A stretch of DNA of 64,000 bases from Kineobactrum salinum. GTDB lineage: Bacteria; Pseudomonadota; Gammaproteobacteria; Pseudomonadales; Halieaceae. The stretch covers positions 1,488,001 to 1,552,000 of the forward strand of contig NZ_CP048711.1 in NCBI RefSeq assembly GCF_010669285.1. The letters run 5' to 3'. Shown piece by piece: positions 8,841-17,319 of this stretch. Positions within the stretch are counted from its first letter, which is position 1. Every line of letters starts with the position of its first letter. The notes beneath the pieces are model-generated. The model ran no database searches, was not told the origin of the DNA, and was given only the letters and a program-made list of their open reading frames with translations. The translations under genes were made by a program, and so were the position numbers.

Positions 8841-9830
8841 TCAGCGACGCCGGGTTGCAGAAGGCTTCTCGCCAAACCTCTGGGCGTAGTCTCTCGCGAA
8901 TCGGCCCATATGGGAGAAACCCCATTTACAGGCAATCTCGGTGATGGTGGTCGAGGAGGACGAGTGTGTCAGTTCCTGCCTGACCTTCTCCAGCCGCAGG
9001 TTGCGGACATAGGCGTACGGCGTTACGCCCACAAAACGCTTGAAGGCGTAGAACAGCGCCCGCTCGGTGACACCCGCGGCCAGCGCCAGCTCCTCCACCC
9101 GGATGTCACCCTGCAGGTGGGCATGGATGTAGTCCCGCGCCTTGACCACATAGTGCGGCAGCACGGGATTGCGCTGGGCCACCAGAGCGTCGGTGTAATT
9201 GTGCGGCTGACAGGTCAGCAACAGATTGAACAGGGTTTTTTCGAGAGAGGAGACACCGGGACCAAAGCCGAGCACCGGGCTGTTCTCCCGCGCCTGGTTG
9301 ACCAGGTAACTGACATATTCACTGATCGCGCGGCCGGAAGGCGAGGCCAGATCGATCAGCGGGCTGAACTCCAGCGGCTGTGTCGGCACACAGCCAATCG
9401 CCTCGGCAAGGCAGCCCTCCAGCTTGCGCCGGTCGATCTTTATCATCACCTCCGCGCAATCCGACGACCAACGCGATCTGACAGGCTTCTCCGGTGACAG
9501 CAGGGCCGCCATACCGGGCCGGTTGATATAGTCCTGATCGCCGTATTGCAGCCGCACCCTGCCGGCCAGCGGCAGCTCCAGCATATAGAACTCTTCGAAC
9601 GGGCCTATGTTGATGGCGACGTCGGCGCCGTACTGCAGGAAGTTCAGCGAGGTGTCGCGCAGCGCAAACCGGTGGTAGCGGGCATTGACCTGGCTGGCGC
9701 GGTCGTTGAGCAGCAGCTTGTGGGGGCAATAGGCACTGGCGACATTGTCGACCACCTCATCCAGGCGGGTAGAGGCAAAAACACTGTATTTTTCAAGAGG
9801 TGATGTCACAGCGTTCTGAAACACAGTCAT
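8841..9830 (-). CDS. AraC-family transcriptional regulator
   Basis: 329 aa. The N-terminal half is an AraC-binding-2 type sensor domain, and the C-terminal 100 residues form the double helix-turn-helix (IRVEELALAAGVTERALFYA, then ITEIACKWGFSHMGRFARDY). The ATG has GGAGG only two bases away. An in-frame GTG two codons later is better spaced, so the exact start is open. It lies just upstream of the TonB receptor, TrpA-like and kinase genes and is the obvious candidate activator of that locus. It belongs to the same subfamily as the regulator at 60391-61494. Confidence 0.9.
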   Translation of the reverse strand: MTVFQNAVTSPLEKYSVFASTRLDEVVDNVASAYCPHKLLLNDRASQVNARYHRFALRDTSLNFLQYGADVAINIGPFEEFYMLELPLAGRVRLQYGDQDYINRPGMAALLSPEKPVRSRWSSDCAEVMIKIDRRKLEGCLAEAIGCVPTQPLEFSPLIDLASPSGRAISEYVSYLVNQARENSPVLGFGPGVSSLEKTLFNLLLTCQPHNYTDALVAQRNPVLPHYVVKARDYIHAHLQGDIRVEELALAAGVTERALFYAFKRFVGVTPYAYVRNLRLEKVRQELTHSSSSTTITEIACKWGFSHMGRFARDYAQRFGEKPSATRRR

Positions 9831-9905
9831 GTCCTCCGCCAGCGGCCCTTGCTCGGCACTATTCTAGGGCACATCGGAGCAGTTCGATAGTGCCTCAGCG
9901 GCGCC

Positions 9906-10973
9906 CTATTCCCCGGTATAGGCCTGCGCCCCCTTTTCCGGTCTCAGCTCCGGGGCCCGGCCAGTTTGGCCCTGGCCAGGTCCTGGCAGCGGCCAACCGT
10001 CAAACAGGTTCATGTGAATCAGGATAACGGGGAAGGTAATCGACAGCATCGCATTGGCCAACCACAATTCAGCGGCGTAGGTGGGGCCTCCGGACGACTG
10101 GCCGGGGGCCATCAGCGCCATCGCCTGCCCGTAAGCCAGATAGAGTACTAGGCCCGCCAGCGAACTGGCAACCAGCAAGGCCAGTCCACGCAATGGCTGC
10201 GGTCGATGGCTGAGGAAACGGCCGCCCGCCACATCTGTCACCATGAATACGCCAAACATGAAGGCGACCGGTCCCGCCACCATGAAGGCGACGACATCCA
10301 CACCCACAAGACCGGTGAACGTCCCCATCAGCAGTCCGGCCAGCAACAGCACGGCCACCGCCGTGATCAATCCTGTCCAGGGCTGCCCGAGCCTGTGCGC
10401 AACCGTCAGCGGCATTTGTTCAAACAGGCTCAACGCAAATATGACTCCCAGCGTGGTAATACAGAAGACAATACAATCCCAGGCCGGAAACCAGCCCTCG
10501 AAACCCGCCCCTGCGGGACCAAAGGCGGTGAAATCGAACAGCAGTGGATACAACAGTGCCGCGATGACATAGGCCAGGGTCCACAGCAATAGTCCGGTAC
10601 GCCAGCCACCCAATTTTGCCGCAGTAGCGGGCCAGCCGGCGAATACCAGGGCAAGCCACATCATCACTACAACGCCGAAGATGACGAACATCACCGCGAC
10701 AATGGAGGGGGTCGCCAGTTCGCCCTGCACAGCCACCAGTACCGTCCCTGCTACAACGGCCCCGGCCAGCGTGGCCACAGCGAGCAAGCGCAAACCGGTG
10801 CGGGGCTGCTGCCGCGGAGCGTCCCCACCACAGAAGATATTCAGCATCACCATCATCGGTATCGCGGCGATCGACAGGAAACCCGCCCAGCGGTTGAAGA
10901 AATCCTGCCCCAGCAGGGCGATGATCGCGAACGAAGCAGCAATGACAAACGCAGCGTGTGCCAGATAGCGCAT
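9906..10973 (-). CDS. Multi-pass inner-membrane protein, unknown function
   Basis: About 355 aa with roughly ten hydrophobic helices spread over the whole length and short charged loops. I do not recognise a family. There is a cysteine in NIFCGGD and a periplasm-like loop FTAFGPAGAGFEGWFPAWD. The start is ATG 10973 (MRYLAHAAFVIA). The open frame extends to 11231 but that part is hydrophilic and falls in the divergent promoter region. The gene lies upstream of the AraC regulator on the same strand, and is divergent from the serine hydrolase at 11318. A transport or membrane-enzyme role is possible but unsupported. Confidence 0.7.
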   Translation of the reverse strand: MRYLAHAAFVIAASFAIIALLGQDFFNRWAGFLSIAAIPMMVMLNIFCGGDAPRQQPRTGLRLLAVATLAGAVVAGTVLVAVQGELATPSIVAVMFVIFGVVVMMWLALVFAGWPATAAKLGGWRTGLLLWTLAYVIAALLYPLLFDFTAFGPAGAGFEGWFPAWDCIVFCITTLGVIFALSLFEQMPLTVAHRLGQPWTGLITAVAVLLLAGLLMGTFTGLVGVDVVAFMVAGPVAFMFGVFMVTDVAGGRFLSHRPQPLRGLALLVASSLAGLVLYLAYGQAMALMAPGQSSGGPTYAAELWLANAMLSITFPVILIHMNLFDGWPLPGPGQGQTGRAPELRPEKGAQAYTGE

Positions 10974-11317
10974 GACGACTCTCAGTTTACAGACGTACCA
11001 GACTCCGATACTGGTAGAACTTCGATGCCACCACAACAGCCGCGCCGTCGTGTCCCTCAACTGCTTGCGGTATCCGGACAGGATGGCGGTATCCGGATAC
11101 CCGTCGTGCCCGTTGGCAGACCGGATACCGGCTCCGGGACAGGCCCCTCGCCACGCCGGCCGCCGGACGCTGACAGGAGGCAATAATCCACATGCAGGGG
11201 GCCGAATGTGCAGATTCCACCGGATCTGCACACTCCGGAGGCGTATCGGCCTACCAGTACCGCGCCGGCCGCAGCTACCATCAGTCCCTGAGAATTAAAC
11301 TCCGGGGGCAGAAAAAC
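10974..11317. other. Divergent intergenic region (promoters expected)
   Basis: About 340 bases between the leftward membrane-protein gene and the rightward serine hydrolase. It must carry both promoters. I see no clear consensus -35/-10 pair and no strong palindrome. Both start codons that extend open frames into it give low-complexity, non-family peptides. Confidence 0.4.
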
Positions 11318-13234
11318 ATGATGACGTTGAAAAGTCGATTCGGCAGCGCGCTGCTGGCACTGATGTTGATACTGGGAACGCAAGCCGCGCGAGCCGGTAT
11401 AGACGATCCGGCAGAGGTGGAGGCGGTCGTTGACGGCATTGTTATTCCACTGATGCGCAATTTTGGCAGTCCCTCGGGTACGGTCGTCATCGCCCACAAG
11501 GGCGAACTGATCCTGGCCAAGGGCTATGGCTTCGAGGACATTGAACAGCAGATTCCGGTGGACCCCTACCGCACCCTGTTCCGGCCCGGCTCCGCTTCCA
11601 AGCTGTTTACCTGGGTCGCAGTGATGCAGCTGGTCGAGCAGGGCCGGCTGGACCTCGACGCCGACGTCAATACCTATCTGGAAACCTTCAGTATTGAGGA
11701 CAGCTTTCCCGAGCCGGTCACGCTGCGGCACATCCTGACCCATACCGCCGGGTTTGAGGAGGCAGCACTAAGCTATCTCATTGGCAATGACCCGGACAAG
11801 GTCCTGCCACTGGCCGAGTCCATGGCGCGCTTCCAGCCCGCGAGAGTCACTCCGCCCGGTGCCCAGACCGCCTATTCCAACTATGCTACCGCGCTTGCTG
11901 GCCTGATCGTGGCCAATGTCTCCGGCATGCCCTTCAACGACTATATCCGGCGCCATATCCTGGAGCCGCTGGCGATGCAGAACTCCAGTTTCGAAGAACC
12001 GCTCCCCGCCGGGCTCGACGCGCGGATGGCCGGCAGTTATGGGCTGGAGGCCGGCGACTTCGTGCGCAAGCCCTTTGAGATTGTGGCCAACTTCGGCCCC
12101 GCCGGCGCCCTGTCAGCGACAGCGACCGACATGGTCCGTTTCGGCGAGGCGGTGCGCAATGGCGGCGAACTCGATGGCGGCCGCATTCTGCAACCGGAGA
12201 CCATGGCCCTGACCCTGGCGCCGCAATTCTCCCACGACGAACGCATGATGGGCATGGCACTGGGCTTCTACGCCAACGACTACAACGGTCACCGTGTGGT
12301 AGGCCACGGCGGTGACACCAACTGGTTCCACTCCTATCTGGGGGTCGATGAAGCCAATGAGCTGACCATGTTTTTCTCCTTTGGCGCGGACGGCGGCAGC
12401 ATCGTCCGCACCCTGTTGGCGCCGGGCTTCTACGACCACTTTTTCCCGCGCGACGAGGCGCGGCCAGTGCCGCCCGCGGACTTTTCCGAGCGTGCAGCCC
12501 GGTTCGCGGGCAACTATGCGCCCTGGCGTGCCAGCTTCACCGGCTTTGAAAAAGCCTTGGGGATGGCGTTCAGTTTCACCGTCGCACCCAGCGAGAACAA
12601 CACTCTGATCGTCACCATGGGCGACAAGGCCAAACAGTACGCCGAGATCGACGAGAACCTGTTCCGCGAGGTCAGCAGCAAGGTCTCCCTCGACGCCGGT
12701 TTCAGCCCCCGGCTGCTTGCGTTCCAGCAGGATGAACACGGCGCCATCAACGGCTTTGTCCTGGATGGCCTGCCCTTCATGTCCATGCGCAAGCTGCCCG
12801 TCTGGGCTACGCCGGCCTTCAATGGGATGCTGGTGCTGCTCTCGATGCTGGTGTTTGCCGCGGTTCTGCTGCGGCGCTTCTATCAGCGCCGCGAGATCCG
12901 CTCCTGGCCGGCGCCGGAACGGACTGCGCTGCGGGCCGCGGTACTGGCATCGGTCTGCCATGTAGTGACGCTGTTGCTGGGCGCGGTGGTAATGACGGCT
13001 GTCGGGGACAGCCTGTTCGACGGCGTGCCGACGCTGTTCAAATTGTGGTTGTGGCTGCCGATCATCGCAACACTCGCCGGCTTCTATCTACTTTACAGCA
13101 CTGTCACCGTCTGGCGCCGCGGCAGCTTCGCCAGTGTTTGGGCGCGGTTGCGTTATACCGCCGTGGTCATCGCCGCGCTGGCGCTGAGCTGGTTCTACTA
13201 CTACTGGAACCTGCTCGGCTTCAACTATTATTGA
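11318..13234 (+). CDS. Class-C beta-lactamase/PBP-type serine hydrolase with C-terminal membrane domain
   Basis: About 638 aa. The signal peptide (LLALMLILGTQAARA) is followed by a beta-lactamase/transpeptidase-like domain. Ser-Lys of the SxxK motif is in PGSASKLFTW, the YxN motif is YSN in TAYSNYATAL, and the third motif is HGG in VGHGGDTNWF. After residue about 500 come four hydrophobic segments (FNGMLVLLSMLVFAAVLL, a VVTLLLGAVV segment, LPIIATLAGFYLLY, YTAVVIAALALSWF). The catalytic domain is thus periplasmic and tethered to the inner membrane. Such enzymes act on D-Ala-containing peptides, esters or beta-lactams. With the dipeptide epimerase next door a muropeptide substrate is likely. 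The start at 11318 fits the signal peptide; the open frame to 11192 does not. Confidence 0.85.
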   Translation: MMTLKSRFGSALLALMLILGTQAARAGIDDPAEVEAVVDGIVIPLMRNFGSPSGTVVIAHKGELILAKGYGFEDIEQQIPVDPYRTLFRPGSASKLFTWVAVMQLVEQGRLDLDADVNTYLETFSIEDSFPEPVTLRHILTHTAGFEEAALSYLIGNDPDKVLPLAESMARFQPARVTPPGAQTAYSNYATALAGLIVANVSGMPFNDYIRRHILEPLAMQNSSFEEPLPAGLDARMAGSYGLEAGDFVRKPFEIVANFGPAGALSATATDMVRFGEAVRNGGELDGGRILQPETMALTLAPQFSHDERMMGMALGFYANDYNGHRVVGHGGDTNWFHSYLGVDEANELTMFFSFGADGGSIVRTLLAPGFYDHFFPRDEARPVPPADFSERAARFAGNYAPWRASFTGFEKALGMAFSFTVAPSENNTLIVTMGDKAKQYAEIDENLFREVSSKVSLDAGFSPRLLAFQQDEHGAINGFVLDGLPFMSMRKLPVWATPAFNGMLVLLSMLVFAAVLLRRFYQRREIRSWPAPERTALRAAVLASVCHVVTLLLGAVVMTAVGDSLFDGVPTLFKLWLWLPIIATLAGFYLLYSTVTVWRRGSFASVWARLRYTAVVIAALALSWFYYYWNLLGFNYY

Positions 13235-13250
13235 AGGAGTTGAGGCAGCC

Positions 13251-13319
13251 ATGCACAGCAATAATGTCCAGCCGCGAGAGATTTCCGGCGACATCCCATA
13301 CCCCAACAGCAGGAGCTGA
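13251..13319 (+). CDS. Possible 22-residue small protein
   Basis: An ATG frame (MHSNNVQPREISGD... ending NSRS) fills the gap between the serine hydrolase and the epimerase. AAGGAG at 13234-13239, overlapping the upstream stop, lies 11 bases before the ATG. The peptide is hydrophilic and has no recognised relative. It could be a leader or chance. It overlaps the ribosome-binding site of the epimerase gene, so its translation could affect that start. Confidence 0.25.
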   Translation: MHSNNVQPREISGDIPYPNSRS

Positions 13320-13324
13320 AAATC

Positions 13325-14314
13325 GTGACCGCAACACAAAAACGTGAACTACAGTGTTCCCTGACCACCTGGCCACTGCGGGTGCCCTTCAGGATTACCG
13401 GCTACACCTTTACCGAGGTGAAGCTGCTGCAGGTGACTATCAGCGATGCTGGTGCCACCGGCCAGGGCGAAGCCACAGGGGTTTATTACCTGAACGAGAC
13501 CGGCGAAGGCATGCTGGCGCAGGTGGAGAGTATCCGCAGCGAACTGGAGGGTGGACTGGACCGCGAGCAGCTCAGGACACTGCTGCCGGCAGGCGGCGCC
13601 CGCAATGCGATCGATTGCGCCCTGTGGGACCTGGAAGCCAAGCAGAGCGGGCGTCGGGTCTGGGAGATGGCCGGCATCACACCGGCGCGCACCCTGACCG
13701 TCAACACGGTCGGCATCGGCACACCCGCGGAGATGGCCGCTGTCGCCGGCGCGCTGGACACCAGCAAGATCAAGGTCAAGCTGGACGGTGAGCAACCGCT
13801 GGAATGCATAGCCGCCGTCCGCGAGGCGCGGCCGGACGCCGAGATTGTGGTGGATATCAACCAGGGCTGGACCTTTGCCCAGTTGGTGGAGCTGGCACCA
13901 CGCTTCGCGGAACTGGATATCGCGATGATCGAGCAGCCTCTGCCACGGGGCGCGGATGAGGCACTGGAAGACTATCAATCCCCTGTCATGCTCTGCGCCG
14001 ATGAATCCTGCCTGGACAGCTCGGAGTTTGAGCAGGCCGCGCGCCGCTACCAGATGATCAATATCAAGCTCGACAAAACCGGCGGCCTGACCGAAGCCCT
14101 GACGCTGGCGGCAATGGCACGCGAGCGCGGGGTGGAACTGATGGTCGGCAATATGGTGGGCACTTCGCTGGCGATGGCGCCCGGTTTCGTGGTGGCCCAG
14201 TTGTGCCGTTTCGTCGACCTGGATGGGGCACTGGTATTGACCCGCGACCGGGAACCAGCGATGGACTTCAGCGGCGGTGTAGTCTCCCCGCCGGATCGGG
14301 CCCTGTGGGGATGA
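13325..14314 (+). CDS. Dipeptide epimerase (enolase superfamily, L-Ala-D/L-Glu epimerase-like)
   Basis: 329 aa, beginning at GTG with AGGAGC eight bases upstream. Enolase-superfamily motifs are in order: the first catalytic lysine region KIKVK, metal-ligand region VVDINQGWTF, glutamate in IEQPLP, aspartate and glutamate in CADESC, and the second catalytic lysine in NIKLDKTGGL. The ending MVGNMVGTSLAMAP is the dipeptide-epimerase signature. The enzyme interconverts the alpha-carbon configuration of a dipeptide residue, classically L-Ala-D-Glu to L-Ala-L-Glu during murein peptide salvage. Serine hydrolase genes flank it on both sides and the next gene's start overlaps its stop region, so this looks like one operon. 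Confidence 0.88.
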   Translation: MTATQKRELQCSLTTWPLRVPFRITGYTFTEVKLLQVTISDAGATGQGEATGVYYLNETGEGMLAQVESIRSELEGGLDREQLRTLLPAGGARNAIDCALWDLEAKQSGRRVWEMAGITPARTLTVNTVGIGTPAEMAAVAGALDTSKIKVKLDGEQPLECIAAVREARPDAEIVVDINQGWTFAQLVELAPRFAELDIAMIEQPLPRGADEALEDYQSPVMLCADESCLDSSEFEQAARRYQMINIKLDKTGGLTEALTLAAMARERGVELMVGNMVGTSLAMAPGFVVAQLCRFVDLDGALVLTRDREPAMDFSGGVVSPPDRALWG

Positions 14315-14331
14315 ACATGAGGAAACCGATA

Positions 14332-15915
14332 ATGAACAAGTTTGGCAAGCAGTGCGCGGCATTGCTGTTGTGCGCGGGCAGCGGGCTGCTGCCTGCCATC
14401 GCGGTGGCGCAACCTGACGGTGACGCGATTGACCAGGTCATCGCGCGGGCAATGGATACCTTCCAGGTACCCGGGATGGCCGTGTCGATCGTCTACCAGG
14501 GGGAGCTGTACTACGCAGACGGCCACGGCATTCTCGAGATCGACCACGAGGGGAAGGTCGATAGCGATACGCTGTTCCAGATCGGCTCTGTCGCCAAGGC
14601 GTTCACCGCCGCGACGCTGGCGCTGCTGGTGGATGACGGCGCACTGGACTGGGATGCCCCCGTCATCGACTACCTGCCCGAGTTTCGCATGTACGATCCC
14701 TGGGTCACCCGCGAGTTCACGATCAGGGATCTGCTCACCCATCGCAGCGGCCTGCCGCTGGGCGCCGGCGACCTGCTGATGTTCCCGGAGGGCAAGACCA
14801 CCCGCGACGAAATCATCTATGCACTGCGGCATCTCAAGCCCAGCAGCTCCTTCCGCTCCCAGTTTGATTACGACAACCTGCTCTATATTGTCGCCAGCGA
14901 AGTGGTCACGCGGGTAGCGGAGATGCCCTTCGAGGAATTCCTGGAGCAGCGCCTGCTGCAACCGCTGGGCATGAATGATTGCCGTGCAACGCGGGACCGG
15001 GTACCGGACAGTGCCAGTACCGCCACACCACACCTGCTGATCGACGGCAAACTGCAGATCACCAGCGGCGGCATCGGCAGTGTAAGCGCCGGGGCTGGAG
15101 GCATCAACTGCAGTGCCGACAGCATGGCACGCTGGATGGCCTTCCTGCTGGACGAAGGCCGCACGGCCGACGGCGAGCAGCTGCTCAGTACCGCCCAATA
15201 CCAGCAACTGGTCAGTCCGGTCACACTGACGGCGCCGCCACCCTACATGCGTGAACATGCCGGTTCCCACCTCAGTGCCTACGCGCTGGGCTGGGGCGTG
15301 TCCACCTTTTATGGCCAGCCGCTGCTGTCCCACGGCGGCGGCCTGTGGGGGATGACCACGTTCATTGCGCTGCTGCCGGAGCAGGAACTGGCAGTGTTCG
15401 CCAGCAACAACCAGATGTCAGTAGCTCCCCGTGCCGTGGTCAATGAATTGTTGGACCGCTTCCTGGCGGAGCAAACGCCGCAAGCCGGCAAAGACTGGAT
15501 CGCGATTTCCGAACAAGTGATGCAGGAACGGCAAGACAGTGGCGAAGATGAGGTTGCCCGGGCCATGGCGGAACGCAACGCCGACAGCGAGCCCAGCCTG
15601 CCGCTGGAAGCATACACCGGCCGCTACCGCGACCCCTGGTATGGCGATATTCGCATTGTGCAGGAAGATGACGGCAAGCTGTGGTTCTATTCGGGACGCA
15701 ACGAGCCCCTGCAGGGTCCGCTGGAACATTTCCAGTACGACACCTTCATCGCCCGCTGGACTGATCGACAGCTGATGGCCGATGCCTATGTCTCATTCTC
15801 ACTGAGTCCCGCAGGCCGTATCGAGCGCATCCGGATGAAGGCGGTCTCACCAAACACGGATTTCTCCTTCGATTTCCACGATCTGGACCTGCGCCGCGTC
15901 GACGACTCCGACTGA
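14332..15915 (+). CDS. Secreted class-C beta-lactamase/PBP-type serine hydrolase
   Basis: About 527 aa. The signal peptide MNKFGKQCAALLLCAGSGLL ends at AVAQ. The catalytic Ser and Lys are in IGSVAKAFT, the tyrosine motif is YDN in SQFDYDNLLY, and HGG is in LLSHGGGLWG. The C-terminal 100 residues (YTGRYRDPWYGDIRI to the end) match the lipocalin-like DUF3471 add-on found in many such hydrolases. The start at 14332 is preferred because GAGGA lies eight bases upstream. ATG at 14311 overlaps the epimerase stop and is the alternative. Together with the first hydrolase and the epimerase it probably trims D-amino-acid-containing peptides in the periplasm. Confidence 0.85.
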   Translation: MNKFGKQCAALLLCAGSGLLPAIAVAQPDGDAIDQVIARAMDTFQVPGMAVSIVYQGELYYADGHGILEIDHEGKVDSDTLFQIGSVAKAFTAATLALLVDDGALDWDAPVIDYLPEFRMYDPWVTREFTIRDLLTHRSGLPLGAGDLLMFPEGKTTRDEIIYALRHLKPSSSFRSQFDYDNLLYIVASEVVTRVAEMPFEEFLEQRLLQPLGMNDCRATRDRVPDSASTATPHLLIDGKLQITSGGIGSVSAGAGGINCSADSMARWMAFLLDEGRTADGEQLLSTAQYQQLVSPVTLTAPPPYMREHAGSHLSAYALGWGVSTFYGQPLLSHGGGLWGMTTFIALLPEQELAVFASNNQMSVAPRAVVNELLDRFLAEQTPQAGKDWIAISEQVMQERQDSGEDEVARAMAERNADSEPSLPLEAYTGRYRDPWYGDIRIVQEDDGKLWFYSGRNEPLQGPLEHFQYDTFIARWTDRQLMADAYVSFSLSPAGRIERIRMKAVSPNTDFSFDFHDLDLRRVDDSD

Positions 15916-15934
15916 CAGCGCATCGCGCGGTAAC

Positions 15935-15970
15935 AGCCTGACCAGCCTAGCCCAGCAGGCTGGTCAGGCT
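15935..15970. terminator. Strong stem-loop at the convergent gene boundary
   Basis: A perfect 14-base inverted repeat (AGCCTGACCAGCCT at 15935-15948, complement at 15957-15970) closes an 8-base loop. It lies between the rightward serine hydrolase and the leftward DUF819 gene and includes the latter's stop codon. There is no U-tract, but the position and strength suit a bidirectional transcription barrier. Confidence 0.6.
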
Positions 15971-17095
15971 GATACCAATGAAGGTCGCGATGGCATAACC
16001 CAGAATACCCACCAGCATTCCCGGCGCCACCAGCGGGCGCCAGCCCTTGCTGGCTGCCAGTGCCGCCGCGGCGGGCGGCCCCAGGATGCAGGCGTTGGAC
16101 GCGATCATGACTTCCGCCAGGTCCAGCCGCAGCAGGCGTCCCACTGTCACGATGATCACCAGATGCACCAGGACCATGACTGCCGCGAACAGCACGATGG
16201 GCAGCGCCGATCCGAGTACAGTACCGAGGTTTGCACCCGCGCCGATCACCGCGAAGAACACGTACATGAACAGGGTTCCCACCTCGAACTCAGCGCTGAT
16301 GTGGCGCGCCAACGGGCGCGCGAGATTGGCCACCAGCAATGACAACGCCGTCACCAGCAGGATAAACAACGACTCCATGCCCAGCACTGCGCTCAAGGCA
16401 GAGCTGAGGCCGCAGATAATCAGACTGAGCGCTATGCCGTTGGCTATCGACGGCAGATGAAAAGTCGGGCTGACGACGGCGGGGGCCTGGACACTGTCCG
16501 CCTCGGCCGTGGGCGCACCGGGATCACCGATGAATGCCGACGGCAACCACCTGCGCACCAGGGCCGAGGCCGGCAGCAACATCAACAACATCAGGAACAG
16601 CACCGCTCCGACCACGTCAGCAGACAGCGCAGCCACATAGATTGAAGAGTCCTGCAGCCCCACCGCCTCCGCCGTGGCGACAAAATTCAGCGAGCCGCCA
16701 ATATAGCTGGCGACGAGGGTGCCGGCTATCTTCGCCTCCATCGCCCCCATGTCCACCACCGCCGCTGCGACCACGGCACCGATCACTGTAGCGCAAACAG
16801 CAACCGCAAACGCCTTCAGCATGGTGCCCGCTTCACTCAGGATGGTGCGGAAATCCGCCCGCAGCAACAGCAGAGGAATCGCCATCGGTACCAGCAGGCC
16901 CGCAATGGAATCATAGACTGGAGCCTGATGGGGAATTACGCCGAGATTGGCCGCGCACATGGCCAGCGCCAGCAATACCAGCGGCCCTCCCAGCTTGCGT
17001 CCCCAGGCCTGGCGCTCTGCCCAGAGCCCGAACGCCACTATTGCCATCATCGCAGCACTGAGCGCGAAGGTCTGGTCCGCGTGAATCAACGGCAT
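15947..17095 (-). CDS. DUF819 family membrane protein (transporter-like)
   Basis: About 382 aa with around ten or eleven transmembrane segments. Family-like blocks are AIPLLLLRADFRTI, the glycine-rich ASYIGGSLNFVATAEAVG, GVVGAVLFL-type helices and a C-terminal ASNACILGPPAAAALAASKGW re-entrant-like segment. The two inverted halves resemble sodium-coupled exchangers, so a solute transport role is commonly assumed but not proven. The start is ATG 17095 with AAGGA nine bases upstream. The longer open frame has no hydrophobic start. Being convergent with the epimerase operon, it may supply or remove the peptide substrate, which is an inference from position. Confidence 0.82.
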   Translation of the reverse strand: MPLIHADQTFALSAAMMAIVAFGLWAERQAWGRKLGGPLVLLALAMCAANLGVIPHQAPVYDSIAGLLVPMAIPLLLLRADFRTILSEAGTMLKAFAVAVCATVIGAVVAAAVVDMGAMEAKIAGTLVASYIGGSLNFVATAEAVGLQDSSIYVAALSADVVGAVLFLMLLMLLPASALVRRWLPSAFIGDPGAPTAEADSVQAPAVVSPTFHLPSIANGIALSLIICGLSSALSAVLGMESLFILLVTALSLLVANLARPLARHISAEFEVGTLFMYVFFAVIGAGANLGTVLGSALPIVLFAAVMVLVHLVIIVTVGRLLRLDLAEVMIASNACILGPPAAAALAASKGWRPLVAPGMLVGILGYAIATFIGISLTSLLG

Positions 17096-17319
17096 ACTAC
17101 GAAATCCTTTTAACCTAGAAACTGGCAAATTCCACTTTATCGTCGCCCCGCCGATACGAGGCCGGAATCCCCCTGATGCTGATGCCACAGAGGGTGTCCC
17201 CACGGCCCCTTCATTGCGTCCAGCATACCCGCCGCGGATGGTAATGGCTGTTCCCGGATAGCAATTAGTCCGATACGACTATTAATTATGCAGATTCGGT
17301 GAAACCAGCGGGCGCACTG

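Noticed and set aside
14047-15333. 428-codon minus-strand frame
   Set aside because: It is antisense to the second serine hydrolase, whose SxxK, YxN and HGG motifs are all in order.
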